A stretch of DNA of 12,711 nt from an uncultured Actinomycetes bacterium. Lineage in GTDB: Bacteria > Actinomycetota > Aquicultoria > CAJVYJ01. The DNA lies in assembly GCA_913009475.1 (NCBI GenBank), contig CAJVYJ010000034.1:1-12711 (forward strand). Direction: 5' to 3'. The translations under genes were made by a program, and so were the position numbers. Below are positions 1 to 6,953 of the stretch, piece after piece. Below the pieces are notes generated by a model. That model had not been told where the DNA came from and ran no database searches. It saw only the letters and a list, made by a program, of their open reading frames with translations. Within the stretch, counting starts at the first letter, position 1. The number at the start of each line of letters is the position of its first letter.

Positions 1-117
1 TCAGCCATTCATGTATTTGTCGGCGTTTAATGATTCGATTTTTTCAGAGTAATAAAACTAAAACTTTTTTCATATTTATTTTTTTATTTTGTTTTTTGCT
101 TTTTTTTTTTTTTTTTT
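1..117. other. Sequencing read-through junk before the P7 adapter
   Basis: This stretch precedes a complete reverse-oriented P7 adapter and ends in an 18-base T run (100-117). On the other strand that is the poly-A seen when a read runs past the end of the adapter. The rest is low-complexity AT sequence. I see no gene or signal. An open frame crossing the adapter only translates adapter sequence. Confidence 0.85.
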
Positions 118-183
118 CAAGCAGAAGACGGCATACGAGATATATCAGTGTGACTGGAGTTCAGACGTGTGCTCTTCCGATCT
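118..183 (-). other. Illumina TruSeq indexed (P7) adapter, reverse orientation
   Basis: The 66 bases read as the 24-base P7 flow-cell primer beginning CAAGCAGAAGACGGCATACG, then the 8 bases ATATCAGT (index ACTGATAT on the other strand), then the 34-base read-2 primer ending GCTCTTCCGATCT. I recognise this as the TruSeq adapter with index 25. It is library sequence, so real DNA begins at 184. It is the inverted copy of the adapter at 12526-12591. Confidence 0.98.
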
Positions 184-1104
184 CCATCAGAACCACTACT
201 ACAAGATGCAATTACAAAAAGAATAAAAGAGGGTTACACAGGCAAGAGAGCTGTACGTTCCGATGCTGTTAGATATTTAAAAATTATCCTTAGTGGTTCT
301 CACGACCAGATGAAAAAAATAGAAGCTTCAGGTGAAATTAAAAAATGGACTAATGACTCATTGAGGTGGATAGGGGAACAATTTGGGAATGAAAATGTTG
401 TTAAAGCTTCATTACACATGGATGAAAAGACCCCACACCTGCATATCGTTGTAGTTCCATTAACGAAAGAGGGAAAATTGTCGGCAAAAACAATCTTACG
501 TTCACCGAAAATATATAAGCAGCTTCACACCTCTTATGCCAATAAAGTCGGCATAAAATATGGTTTAAAACGAGGAGAAGAAAGAAAGCCAGGAGAACAA
601 AAAACACCCGTAACCACATTGAACGAATTTTATGACAGCATCAACCGAGCTGATGAAAGTAGAAACATAAAATTTGATATGCCACAAATAGAAAAACCAA
701 ATGGTTTAGATCTTGTTAAATTAACGAGCTGGACAGCTGAGCAGAACCAAAAAATACAAGAACAGTTACGTAGTGAAATTCAAAGAATACAAAGAGATCT
801 TGATAAAAAATCCTTTAAAACAGCTGCAGAGATCATACGAGAAAAAAAGTTTAAAGAAGATGTTGAAATCAAACAGAATATGCTGAGCATTATCAAACAA
901 GAAGAAGTAAAATCAGAAAACCTCAATGGAGAATTGCTGAAGCTGAAAAAACAATACGGAGACATCCAACAATCCAACAAACAAAACAAAGAGCATTTAA
1001 GAAATGTTTTAGAGGGAAGATATTCTAAAGAAAAAATAAGGCAACTAGCTCGACAATTAAACGCAAGGCTTATCAATGATAAAAATAAAGGTTTATCAAT
1101 GTGA
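184..1104 (+). CDS. mob: MobV-family plasmid relaxase/mobilization protein, 5' truncated by adapter
   Basis: This is the C-terminal part (306 residues) of a Pre/Mob (MobV) relaxase, which nicks a plasmid at oriT and leads the strand into a recipient cell. The diagnostic motif is HMDEKTPHLHIVVVP (about 415-459), the metal-binding HxDExxPHxH of MobV proteins. After it comes a long charged Lys/Glu-rich stretch (about 720-1080) that looks like coiled coil. The N-terminus, with the first conserved motif, is missing: in frame, the sequence runs straight into the adapter at 183, and a GTG start inside the adapter would be spurious. The gene sits just upstream of hicAB and on the same plasmid segment as rep, as on small mobilizable Bacteroidetes plasmids. 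Family is confident; species is not known. Confidence 0.88.
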   Translation, partial: PSEPLLQDAITKRIKEGYTGKRAVRSDAVRYLKIILSGSHDQMKKIEASGEIKKWTNDSLRWIGEQFGNENVVKASLHMDEKTPHLHIVVVPLTKEGKLSAKTILRSPKIYKQLHTSYANKVGIKYGLKRGEERKPGEQKTPVTTLNEFYDSINRADESRNIKFDMPQIEKPNGLDLVKLTSWTAEQNQKIQEQLRSEIQRIQRDLDKKSFKTAAEIIREKKFKEDVEIKQNMLSIIKQEEVKSENLNGELLKLKKQYGDIQQSNKQNKEHLRNVLEGRYSKEKIRQLARQLNARLINDKNKGLSM

Positions 1105-1115
1105 TTGATATTTTT

Positions 1116-1147
1116 TTTGGTAAAAAGTAATAAAATCATTACTTTTG
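1116..1147 (+). promoter_or_regulatory. Bacteroidetes-type promoter for hicAB
   Basis: TTTG at 1116-1119 and TACTTTTG at 1140-1147 fit the Bacteroidetes sigma-ABfr pattern (TTTG near -33, TANNTTTG near -7) with about 20 bases between them. It lies about 20 bases before the hicA ATG, where there is no Shine-Dalgarno sequence, as is usual in Bacteroidetes. Confidence 0.5.
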
Positions 1148-1168
1148 AGTTATATTTTAGTAAGAACG

Positions 1169-1357
1169 ATGAAGATAAATAAAATTCTAAAGCTTTTAAA
1201 AGATGATGGATGGGAGCAAGTGGCACAAAAAGGAAGTCATAGACAATTCAAGCACTCTACTAAAAAAGGAAGAGTTACGGTTCCTGTGCATGGTAAAAAT
1301 ATTGATTTACCAAAAGGAACAGAAAGCTCTATATTAAAACAAGCAGGATTAAAATAA
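1169..1357 (+). CDS. hicA: HicA family mRNA interferase toxin
   Basis: This 62-residue protein has the HicA/YcfA fold signature: an N-terminal MKINKILKLLKDDGW helix, then GSHRQFKH with the conserved catalytic His, then a VTVPVHG strand and the ending SILKQAGL. HicA toxins bind and cut mRNA through a small double-stranded-RNA-binding-like domain. I chose the ATG at 1169 because translation from there matches the usual HicA N-terminus and length; an upstream TTG at 1145 overlaps the promoter. The gene is followed after 9 bases by hicB, the typical toxin-first order. It probably stabilises the plasmid by post-segregational killing. Confidence 0.9.
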   Translation: MKINKILKLLKDDGWEQVAQKGSHRQFKHSTKKGRVTVPVHGKNIDLPKGTESSILKQAGLK

Positions 1358-1366
1358 ACTAATAAT

Positions 1367-1771
1367 ATGAAAAAAACTGTAAAAATCATAATTGAGAAAG
1401 CAACAGACGGATTTACCGCATATGTTCCAACGTTACAAGGATGTGTTACTTTTGGTAATAGTTTAGATGAAATTAAAGAGAATATCCAGGAGGCTATTTC
1501 CTTACAGCTTGAAGGGATGAAAGAAGATAACGAAGAAATTCCTTTTAACCTTCAAGAAGATTTTAATATTGAATTAAAACTAGACGTTGCACAAGTGTTT
1601 AATTTTTACCAAAGCATCAATTCGACTGGTTTTGCAAAAAGAATAGGAATGAGCCAAAGTCTTTTAAGCCAATATGTAAATGGTATTAAAAAACCTTCAG
1701 AAAAACAAGCAAGAAGAATACTAGAAGGTGTTGTAAACTTCGGTAGAGAATTAAGCCATATTCAAATTTGA
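1367..1771 (+). CDS. hicB: HicB family antitoxin with C-terminal HTH
   Basis: This 134-residue protein starts with a HicB partial RNase-H-like fold (residues about 3-60: KIIIEKATDGFTAYVPTLQG, then a SLDEIKENIQEAI helix), which binds and blocks HicA. Residues about 85-125 form a helix-turn-helix of XRE/Cro type (FAKRIGMSQSLLSQYVNG), which would bind the hicAB promoter and repress it. It lies 9 bases downstream of hicA and is surely co-transcribed with it. Length and domain order match HTH-bearing HicB proteins. It is followed by 45 T-rich bases and then the convergent rep gene. Confidence 0.9.
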   Translation: MKKTVKIIIEKATDGFTAYVPTLQGCVTFGNSLDEIKENIQEAISLQLEGMKEDNEEIPFNLQEDFNIELKLDVAQVFNFYQSINSTGFAKRIGMSQSLLSQYVNGIKKPSEKQARRILEGVVNFGRELSHIQI

Positions 1772-1816
1772 AAAAGACACTATCCTTTTAATTGTTTAAT
1801 TTTTTTCCGAAAGCCT

Positions 1817-2719
1817 TTAAACCCCAAACCTTTTAGCACAATAACCGCCTATTGATTTAGTGATTTTATTATCATTTTTATCCAACCTTATTTCATAAAA
1901 TATTTTTGTTAATTCATTCTCACTGTATTGTTCCAAAACTTTTCCAGCTTGTGTTTTGGTCAACATAAATTCATTAATCAAAACACCATATTGTTTGGCT
2001 TTATTATCTTGAAAATCAATCATTTTCTGGAATGATTTTTGTTTAATATAAAAAGTGATTTTTTTAAAGCTTCGCCCTTGTTTATGAGCTTTATAAGTGA
2101 AAGATATGTCAGCATTTAAATCTTTCCTTTTAAAGTCTTTTTCTGCTACTTTTAAAACATTTATCTCAAAGTCAGTCCAATTTTTATAACTTTCTTTTTG
2201 AGTTTTTGGATTGTATAGATAAAGCATGGTTTTTAATTCTAATATATCAAACTCTTTAACTCCACCATTAAAAGTTTTCCATTGACTTAATATTTCGTAA
2301 AGCCTTTTACTAAATTTTGAGGACAGACAAAGAGCAACATCCAGTTGAAATAATGTAAAATTGCTTTTTAAATATACCAAATAAGGGTGTAACTTTTCTG
2401 ATATTTCAATTTCAATCAATCCTTGTCCTTTAATGTACTCGCAGCTTGAAAACATCGCTATCTGCAACAAATTACCATTTGGTTTAGTAATCTCGTAAAT
2501 GGATTTCATTATTCCTTTTGTTGCTTCAGTATAATTAGAGTAGTCTGTTGAAGTTCCAGTCTCTCGTTGTAGGTCAGCTATAGAAATAACATACTTTTCT
2601 TTTGGGTTTTTCGATATCTGTTTAAGTACAGAGTAAAATAAATTACGCTGTAAAGCAGTATATTCAAACCTTGCAGATGTTAATTGATTGTCTTGTGCTA
2701 TTAATTGTGTGTTTTCCAT
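1817..2719 (-). CDS. rep: Rep_3-family plasmid replication initiator protein (RepB)
   Basis: This 300-residue protein resembles the Rep_3 (PF01051) initiators of iteron plasmids, which bind iterons through two winged-helix domains and open the origin. Visible family features are the N-terminal NQLTSARFEYTALQRNLFY segment, the LDVALCLSSKFSKRLYEILSQW helix region typical of winged helix 1-2 (about residues 125-150), and a basic C-terminal half. Its start at 2719 is preceded by a Bacteroidetes -7 element and, further upstream, by five iterons, so the initiator reads away from its own origin. It converges on hicB. Related proteins occur on small Flavobacteriia plasmids; that placement is from memory and not verified. 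Confidence 0.88.
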   Translation of the reverse strand: MENTQLIAQDNQLTSARFEYTALQRNLFYSVLKQISKNPKEKYVISIADLQRETGTSTDYSNYTEATKGIMKSIYEITKPNGNLLQIAMFSSCEYIKGQGLIEIEISEKLHPYLVYLKSNFTLFQLDVALCLSSKFSKRLYEILSQWKTFNGGVKEFDILELKTMLYLYNPKTQKESYKNWTDFEINVLKVAEKDFKRKDLNADISFTYKAHKQGRSFKKITFYIKQKSFQKMIDFQDNKAKQYGVLINEFMLTKTQAGKVLEQYSENELTKIFYEIRLDKNDNKITKSIGGYCAKRFGV

Positions 2720-2743
2720 AATAATAATTGATTTTTATTACTA

Positions 2744-2775
2744 CAAATATAGATAAAAAATAGTATTTTATACAA
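2744..2775 (-). promoter_or_regulatory. Bacteroidetes-type promoter for rep
   Basis: On the minus strand TATATTTG (2751-2744) matches TANNTTTG. A TTG (2775-2773) lies about 21 bases upstream of it. The element is about 25 bases before the rep ATG. It lies between rep and the iterons, so iteron-bound Rep could repress it. Confidence 0.5.
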
Positions 2776-2800
2776 GCCTAGTATATATAATTATTTTAAA

Positions 2801-2905
2801 ACAGACATTTCCTCGTAGTTCAACAGACATTTCCTCGTAGTTCACAGACATTTCCTCGTAGTTCACAGACATTTCCTCGTAGTTCACAGACATTTCCTCG
2901 TAGTT
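2801..2905. repeat. Five iterons: plasmid replication origin
   Basis: ACAGACATTTCCTCGTAGTT occurs five times, starting at 2801, 2823, 2844, 2865 and 2886. The period is 22 for the first step and 21 after that, or two helical turns, so all copies face the same side. The copies are identical over 20 bases and separated only by 1-2 bases (C/A). Together with an adjacent Rep_3 initiator gene this is the classic iteron origin of a theta-replicating plasmid and also its copy-number control site. The AT-rich stretch 2720-2800 could be the melting region. Confidence 0.9.
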
Positions 2906-2943
2906 AGGTGTCTCAACTATTTAATTATCAATAACTTGCAATT

Positions 2944-3001
2944 AGATCGGAAGAGCGTCGTGTAGGGAAAGAGTGTAGATCTCGGTGGTCGCCGTATCAT
3001 T
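2944..3001. other. Illumina TruSeq universal (P5) adapter
   Basis: The 58 bases begin AGATCGGAAGAGCGTCGTGT and end in GGTCGCCGTATCATT, the reverse complement of the TruSeq universal adapter. An 11-base A run follows (3002-3012), again the read-through signature. The plasmid segment 184-2943 is thus bounded by P7 on one side and P5 on the other. DNA left and right of this point need not come from the same organism. Confidence 0.98.
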
Positions 3002-3070
3002 AAAAAAAAAAACATCATATATATCATATAAATATGAGAGAGATGGAAGCGATTTGCCGGTATGAGGAAG
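3002..3070. other. Post-adapter tail joined to downstream flank of guaA
   Basis: An A run (3002-3012) and AT-rich sequence follow the adapter. The point where junk gives way to real DNA cannot be fixed; it lies somewhere before the guaA stop codon at 3071, perhaps near 3040 where base composition rises. No gene is seen here. Confidence 0.6.
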
Positions 3071-4612
3071 CTATTCCCACTCGATAGTACTAGGCGGCTT
3101 GGTACTGATATCATAAACTACCCTGTTCACATTCGGTACTTCATTTATTATCCGCGCGGATAATTTCTCCAGAACTTCATAGGGCAAGCGCACCCAGTCA
3201 GCCGTCATCGCGTCCTCGGACGTGACTGCGCGGATAGCGATGGGGTAGGCATAGGAACGTTTGTCACCTTTAACCCCCACACTTTTAATTGTCGGCAATA
3301 CCGCGAATGATTGCCAGATTTCTCGGTAAAGGCCGGCCCGCTTGATTTCTTCAGTGACAATCGCGTCCGCTTCTCGTAAAATTTCCAGTCTTGCTTCGGT
3401 AATTTCGCCGATAATACGAACAGCCAGTCCGGGGCCGGGAAAAGGCTGACGCCAGACTATCTCTTCAGGCAAACCTAACTCTTCACCGACGACCCTGACT
3501 TCATCTTTGAATAATAATCTTAGCGGCTCAACTAGGCTGAAGTGAATATCTAAAGGGATGCCTCCGACATTATGATGAGTTTTAATGCGCGCCGCGTCTT
3601 TAGTGCCGCTTTCAATAACATCAGGATAGAGGGTGCCTTGCACTAGAAAGTCGACGTTTTCCATGCGCTCGGCTTCAGCTTCAAAGACTCTTATAAATTC
3701 TTCCCCGATTATAACTCGCTTTTTTTCCGGATCGGTTACACCGTCTAACTTACTTAAAAAACGTTTTTTGGCATTAACATGAATGAGATTAATGTGAAAA
3801 TGTTGACGAAAAGTGGCTTCTACTTGCTCGGCTTCCCCTTTTCTTAGCAAGCCGTGGTCAACGAAGACACAGGTAAGTTGGTCGCCGACAGCCTTATGGA
3901 CTAGTAGCGCGGCTACCGCGGAATCAACTCCACCGGACAACCCGCAAATAATTTTGTTTTTGCCGACTTCTTTTTGAATAGCGATTATTGCTTCTTCGAT
4001 CATGGATACGGTTGTCCAACTGGGTAGGCAGTTACAAGCTTCGTAAAGAAAATTCTTAAGGATATCCAGCCCCTTTTCCGTGTGGTTGACCTCCGGGTGA
4101 AATTGGACTCCGTATAATTTATCTGTTCGATTTTCCATAGCCGCGACCGGAGCCCCCGGGGTCAAGGCGGTTTTTTTAAAACCGGGTGGGGCCTTGACAA
4201 CGCTGTCTTGATGGCTCATCCAAACTGTTTGTTTAGGGCTTAGATGTTTAAATAAATAGTTATTTTTATTTATGGTCAGAGTAGTTTTTCCGTATTCGTT
4301 TTGTCCGGTTTTCGTTACCTTGCCGCCGATAAGATGAGCCATTAATTGCATGCCGTAACAGATACCGAGAATAGGAATACCTAGTTTAAAGATATCGGTA
4401 TCAACCGTAGGTGTATTTTCCAGATAGACACTGGCCGGCCCGCCGGAAAGTATTATGCCACTGGGCTTAAGGGTTTTGATTTCCGCCGCTTTAATGGTGT
4501 GGGGGACGATTTCAGAGTAAACTTTGCATTCTCGAATGCGCCTGGTAATCAGCTGCGCGTACTGTGCGCCGAAGTCGATTACTAATATTTTTTGGTCCGG
4601 TTTTTTAGCCAT
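3071..4612 (-). CDS. guaA: GMP synthase (glutamine-hydrolysing)
   Basis: The enzyme makes GMP from XMP, ATP and glutamine in the cytoplasm, the last step of guanine nucleotide synthesis. The 513 residues are full length for the family. The N-terminal class I glutamine amidotransferase domain has the nucleophile Cys85 in GICYGMQLM and the His172/Glu174 pair in GVQFHPE. The ATP pyrophosphatase domain has the P-loop GLSGGVDSA (residues about 224-232). The C-terminal dimerization domain ends in the typical STIEWE. The ATG at 4612 gives the standard N-terminus, although only a weak GGATGA-like ribosome site precedes it. It lies 163 bases downstream of guaB3 on the same strand, with two palindromes between, and may be co-transcribed with it. 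The 3' end is intact although close to the adapter junction. Confidence 0.97.
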   Translation of the reverse strand: MAKKPDQKILVIDFGAQYAQLITRRIRECKVYSEIVPHTIKAAEIKTLKPSGIILSGGPASVYLENTPTVDTDIFKLGIPILGICYGMQLMAHLIGGKVTKTGQNEYGKTTLTINKNNYLFKHLSPKQTVWMSHQDSVVKAPPGFKKTALTPGAPVAAMENRTDKLYGVQFHPEVNHTEKGLDILKNFLYEACNCLPSWTTVSMIEEAIIAIQKEVGKNKIICGLSGGVDSAVAALLVHKAVGDQLTCVFVDHGLLRKGEAEQVEATFRQHFHINLIHVNAKKRFLSKLDGVTDPEKKRVIIGEEFIRVFEAEAERMENVDFLVQGTLYPDVIESGTKDAARIKTHHNVGGIPLDIHFSLVEPLRLLFKDEVRVVGEELGLPEEIVWRQPFPGPGLAVRIIGEITEARLEILREADAIVTEEIKRAGLYREIWQSFAVLPTIKSVGVKGDKRSYAYPIAIRAVTSEDAMTADWVRLPYEVLEKLSARIINEVPNVNRVVYDISTKPPSTIEWE

Positions 4613-4692
4613 TGATCATCATCCGTGTTGTTTACTTTTTTTGCTTATATTAATTTATCGTTATTTTTAGTGCCGGCGAAGATTCTTTTGTG

Positions 4693-4720
4693 GTAGAGAC
4701 GTTGCATGCAACGTCTCTAC
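4693..4720. repeat. 28-bp perfect palindrome between guaB3 and guaA
   Basis: Each arm is GTAGAGACGTTGCA and its complement, with no spacer (centre TGCA at 4705-4708). There is no T run after it, so it is not a classic terminator. It resembles the REP-like palindromic repeats scattered through many bacterial genomes. Confidence 0.75.
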
Positions 4721-4751
4721 ATAGTTCTCATATCTCATGCTCACCTGCCCT

Positions 4752-4775
4752 GTCCCCGCAACTAGTTGCGGGGAC
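4752..4775. repeat. 24-bp perfect palindrome directly after the guaB3 stop
   Basis: The arms are GTCCCCGCAACT and its complement, with no spacer, and the palindrome abuts the guaB3 TAA (4778-4776). As RNA it would form a strong hairpin protecting the 3' end of the guaB3 message or weakening read-through into guaA, but there is no T tract for intrinsic termination. Confidence 0.7.
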
Positions 4776-5939
4776 TTACCCCATGCCGACTTTTTGCGCT
4801 TTTTGCAGTAATTTACCTTCACTTTTTAAAGAGGGGGCAACCATAAGCTCAGCTTTTTGAAAGGCTTTGATATTTTCATAGCCGCATGTCGCCATCGAGG
4901 TACGCAACGCTCCGAAAAGATTTAAAGTTCCATCGTTTTCATGAGCGGGCCCCAGCAGTATTTCTTTTAAAGAACCGGCGATTCCGGTTTGGACCCTGGT
5001 TCCACGCGGTAGTTCCGGATGAAAAGTCGCCATACCCCAATGGAAGCCCCGACCCGGCGCTTCGTCAGCCTGCGATAGTGGTGAACCGATCATAACCGAG
5101 TCGGCCCCGCAAGCGATAGCCTTAGCGATGTCACCACCAGTACGCATACCGCCATCGGCGATGACGTGTACATATTCACCTGTTTCATCCAAGTGGCGCG
5201 TACGGGCCGCTGCCGCGTCGGAAATCGCTGTCGCCTGAGGCACACCCAAGCCTAAAACTTGTCGGGTGGTACAAGCGGCTCCGGGCCCGACACCAACCAA
5301 TACCGCTAGAGCTCCGGTGCGCATTAGATGCAGTGCCGTTGAGTAAGAGCAGCAGCCGCCAACTATAACTGGAATATCCAGGGAAGAGATAAAATTATTC
5401 AGATCAAGGGGTTTAACGATTGTTGAAACATGCTCAGCGCTAACTACCGTGCCTTGAATTATGAGGATATCCAAACCGGCTTCCAGAGCGTATTTATAAT
5501 ATTGTTCAACTCGTTGTGGTGTCAGCGATGCCGCGGTAATCACGTTTTGGCTTTTAATCTCTTTAACACGTTTTGCTATCAGTTCAGGTTTAATGGGTTC
5601 ACGATAGATTTCCTGTAAGCCTCGCGTTGCTTCTTCTTTGGGTAAACCGGCAATGCGTTCAAAAACCTCATCCGTGTTGTCGTATCGGGCTTGAATGCCT
5701 TCGAGATTAATAACGCCGAGGCCGCCCAGTTTCCCCAGTTTAATTGCTATCTTGGGATTGACGACGCCATCCATAGCCGAGGCCAGCACCGGCAGCTGAA
5801 AATGAAATTTATCTAGTTGCCAGGAGATATCTATGTCTTGTGGGTCCCTGGTACGGCGGCTGGGGACAATAGCGACATCGTCAAAGCCGTAAGCTCTGCG
5901 CCCAAATTTACCTTTACCAATTTCGATTTCTCCGTCCAT
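4776..5939 (-). CDS. guaB3: GuaB3 family IMP dehydrogenase-related protein
   Basis: This 387-residue protein belongs to the IMPDH/GMP reductase TIM-barrel family but lacks the CBS domain pair of true IMPDH. The N-terminus (RRAYGFDDVAIVPSRRTRDP, residues 14-33) is the hallmark of the GuaB3 subgroup of actinobacteria and cyanobacteria. The catalytic loop GVGPGAACTTRQ (about 216-227) holds the expected Cys223, and ADGGMRTGGD (261-270) is the phosphate-binding region. Function may not be IMP oxidation: my recollection is that a cyanobacterial GuaB3 was shown to act as a GMP reductase, which would make this a salvage enzyme beside the guaA biosynthetic gene. GGAGG (5948-5944 on the minus strand) lies 4 bases before the ATG. 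A terminator-like hairpin sits in the leader. Confidence 0.92.
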   Translation of the reverse strand: MDGEIEIGKGKFGRRAYGFDDVAIVPSRRTRDPQDIDISWQLDKFHFQLPVLASAMDGVVNPKIAIKLGKLGGLGVINLEGIQARYDNTDEVFERIAGLPKEEATRGLQEIYREPIKPELIAKRVKEIKSQNVITAASLTPQRVEQYYKYALEAGLDILIIQGTVVSAEHVSTIVKPLDLNNFISSLDIPVIVGGCCSYSTALHLMRTGALAVLVGVGPGAACTTRQVLGLGVPQATAISDAAAARTRHLDETGEYVHVIADGGMRTGGDIAKAIACGADSVMIGSPLSQADEAPGRGFHWGMATFHPELPRGTRVQTGIAGSLKEILLGPAHENDGTLNLFGALRTSMATCGYENIKAFQKAELMVAPSLKSEGKLLQKAQKVGMG

Positions 5940-5965
5940 GCTTCCTCCGTTGCTTAAGATTATTT

Positions 5966-5990
5966 AAAAAAAACCAGGCAGTCCTGGTGT
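5966..5990 (-). terminator. Intrinsic terminator / possible attenuator in the guaB3 leader
   Basis: On the minus strand ACCAGG, a 4-base ACTG loop and CCTGGT form a hairpin followed by a run of about 8 T. It lies after btuD but only about 20 bases before the guaB3 ribosome site. It may end btu transcription, or attenuate guaB3 if guaB3 transcription starts upstream of it. Confidence 0.6.
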
Positions 5991-6060
5991 AAAAAAACGA
6001 TTAGTAGGTTATTAAATTTGGCCGATGAAACAAAAACCTCTCCCCCTTGCCAGGAATCTG

Positions 6061-6092
6061 TCTAGTATAACGCTTAGAATATTTGGAACAAG
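6061..6092 (-). promoter_or_regulatory. Candidate guaB3 promoter
   Basis: On the minus strand TTGTTC, a 16-base gap and TATACT resemble a sigma-70 promoter, in the 228-bp region between btuD and guaB3. The rest of that region (5998-6167) shows no gene. A weaker TTGACA further upstream also exists, so the assignment is tentative. Confidence 0.3.
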
Positions 6093-6167
6093 ATTAGACA
6101 GCCGCCTATAGTTTTTGAGTTTAGCACTAGCTTAATTTTAGTGTCAATAGAAAGGTTGGCTCATTGA

Positions 6168-6953
6168 TCAAATTAAATAGGTTATATTTAATTTACCGGT
6201 TGTCCGGTGGCGTTCGATGATGACTTCCGTCGCGAAGAGCTTCATTAAATTTTTTCTGTTTAAAACAGATTCAGTCGGACCGTAGTTTGTTATTTTTCCT
6301 TTTTTCATTAAAATCAACCGACGACAGAAGTTGGCCGCTAAATTAAGATCATGCATGACCGCGACTACCGTCCGTCCTTGACGTTTATTTAAATCAGCGA
6401 CTAAACTCATAATCTCCAGTTGCCGGCTGATATCTAAATGAGAGGTCGGCTCATCCAATAGCAAAATAGCGGCTTCCTGAGCCAGAGCTTGAGCAATCAA
6501 TACTTTTTGCTTTTCTCCGCCGGACAGCTGCACGTAAAAGCGTTTTTTTAAATCAGTTAAGCCGACTTCATCCAAGGCTTGATGGATTATCGCGTCGTCC
6601 TTTGCGGTCAATGATGAGAAACGCCCCATATAAGGATGGCGCCCCATCGAAACCATCTCCCAAACTGTAAAAGGAAAGGCGGCTGTGAGTTCCTGAGGGA
6701 CCACCGCTACCTCTTTGGCTATTTGTAGGCGCGACATTTCGCCCAGATGCTGTTGGCCAAGATAAACTTCACCTTGCTGATATTTTAGACTGCGGCAAAT
6801 CATCTTTAACAAGGTGGTCTTACCGCTGCCGTTGGGGCCGACTATGCCGACAAAATCACCGGTTTCGATTTCTAAATCGATACCGTCCAGGGCGGGAATA
6901 CCGTCATAGGCAAAGCGCAAATTTTCAATTTTTATAGCGGTCGAGCTATTAAT
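6168..6953 (-). CDS. btuD: Cobalamin ABC transporter ATP-binding protein, probable non-canonical AUU start
   Basis: This is the ATPase of a BtuCDF/FecE-type importer that powers corrinoid uptake at the inner membrane. Motifs (numbered from the AUU) are Walker A GPNGSGKTT (39-47), Q-loop VVPQE, signature LSGGEKQ (143-149), Walker B LLLDEP (164-169) and the switch His201. The start is odd. The only canonical start near the N-terminus is TTG at 6920; it has no Shine-Dalgarno and would remove the first beta strand (AIKIENLRFAYDG). A perfect AAAGGAGG (6967-6960) lies just before ATT at 6953-6951, which overlaps the permease stop codon by one base and gives 261 residues. I therefore infer initiation at AUU, or an ATG mutated or misread there. 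It is the third gene of btuF-btuC-btuD. A heme or siderophore importer is the alternative family reading, but the riboswitch argues for B12. Confidence 0.88.
   Translation of the reverse strand: MNSSTAIKIENLRFAYDGIPALDGIDLEIETGDFVGIVGPNGSGKTTLLKMICRSLKYQQGEVYLGQQHLGEMSRLQIAKEVAVVPQELTAAFPFTVWEMVSMGRHPYMGRFSSLTAKDDAIIHQALDEVGLTDLKKRFYVQLSGGEKQKVLIAQALAQEAAILLLDEPTSHLDISRQLEIMSLVADLNKRQGRTVVAVMHDLNLAANFCRRLILMKKGKITNYGPTESVLNRKNLMKLFATEVIIERHRTTGKLNITYLI

Noticed and set aside
169..183. GTG start for the relaxase gene at 169
   Set aside because: It lies inside the adapter; the true start is outside the segment.
30..272. Open frame of 80 codons with an SSRRRHTRYISVTGVQTC stretch
   Set aside because: This peptide is the translation of the TruSeq indexed adapter and a well-known contaminant in protein databases.
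2801..2905. Short regular repeats as a CRISPR array
   Set aside because: The period is 21-22 with only 1-2 bases between 20-bp units, so there are no spacers. These are iterons beside a Rep_3 gene.
3002..3071. guaA 3' end as the integration site of the plasmid-like segment
   Set aside because: guaA 3' ends are known island insertion sites, and mob/rep genes lie next to it here, but the junction is an adapter with poly-A, so the adjacency is artificial.
2917..3114. Open frame with an MIRRPPRSTLFPYTTLFRS stretch
   Set aside because: It is the translation of the TruSeq universal adapter plus flanking bases, not a gene.
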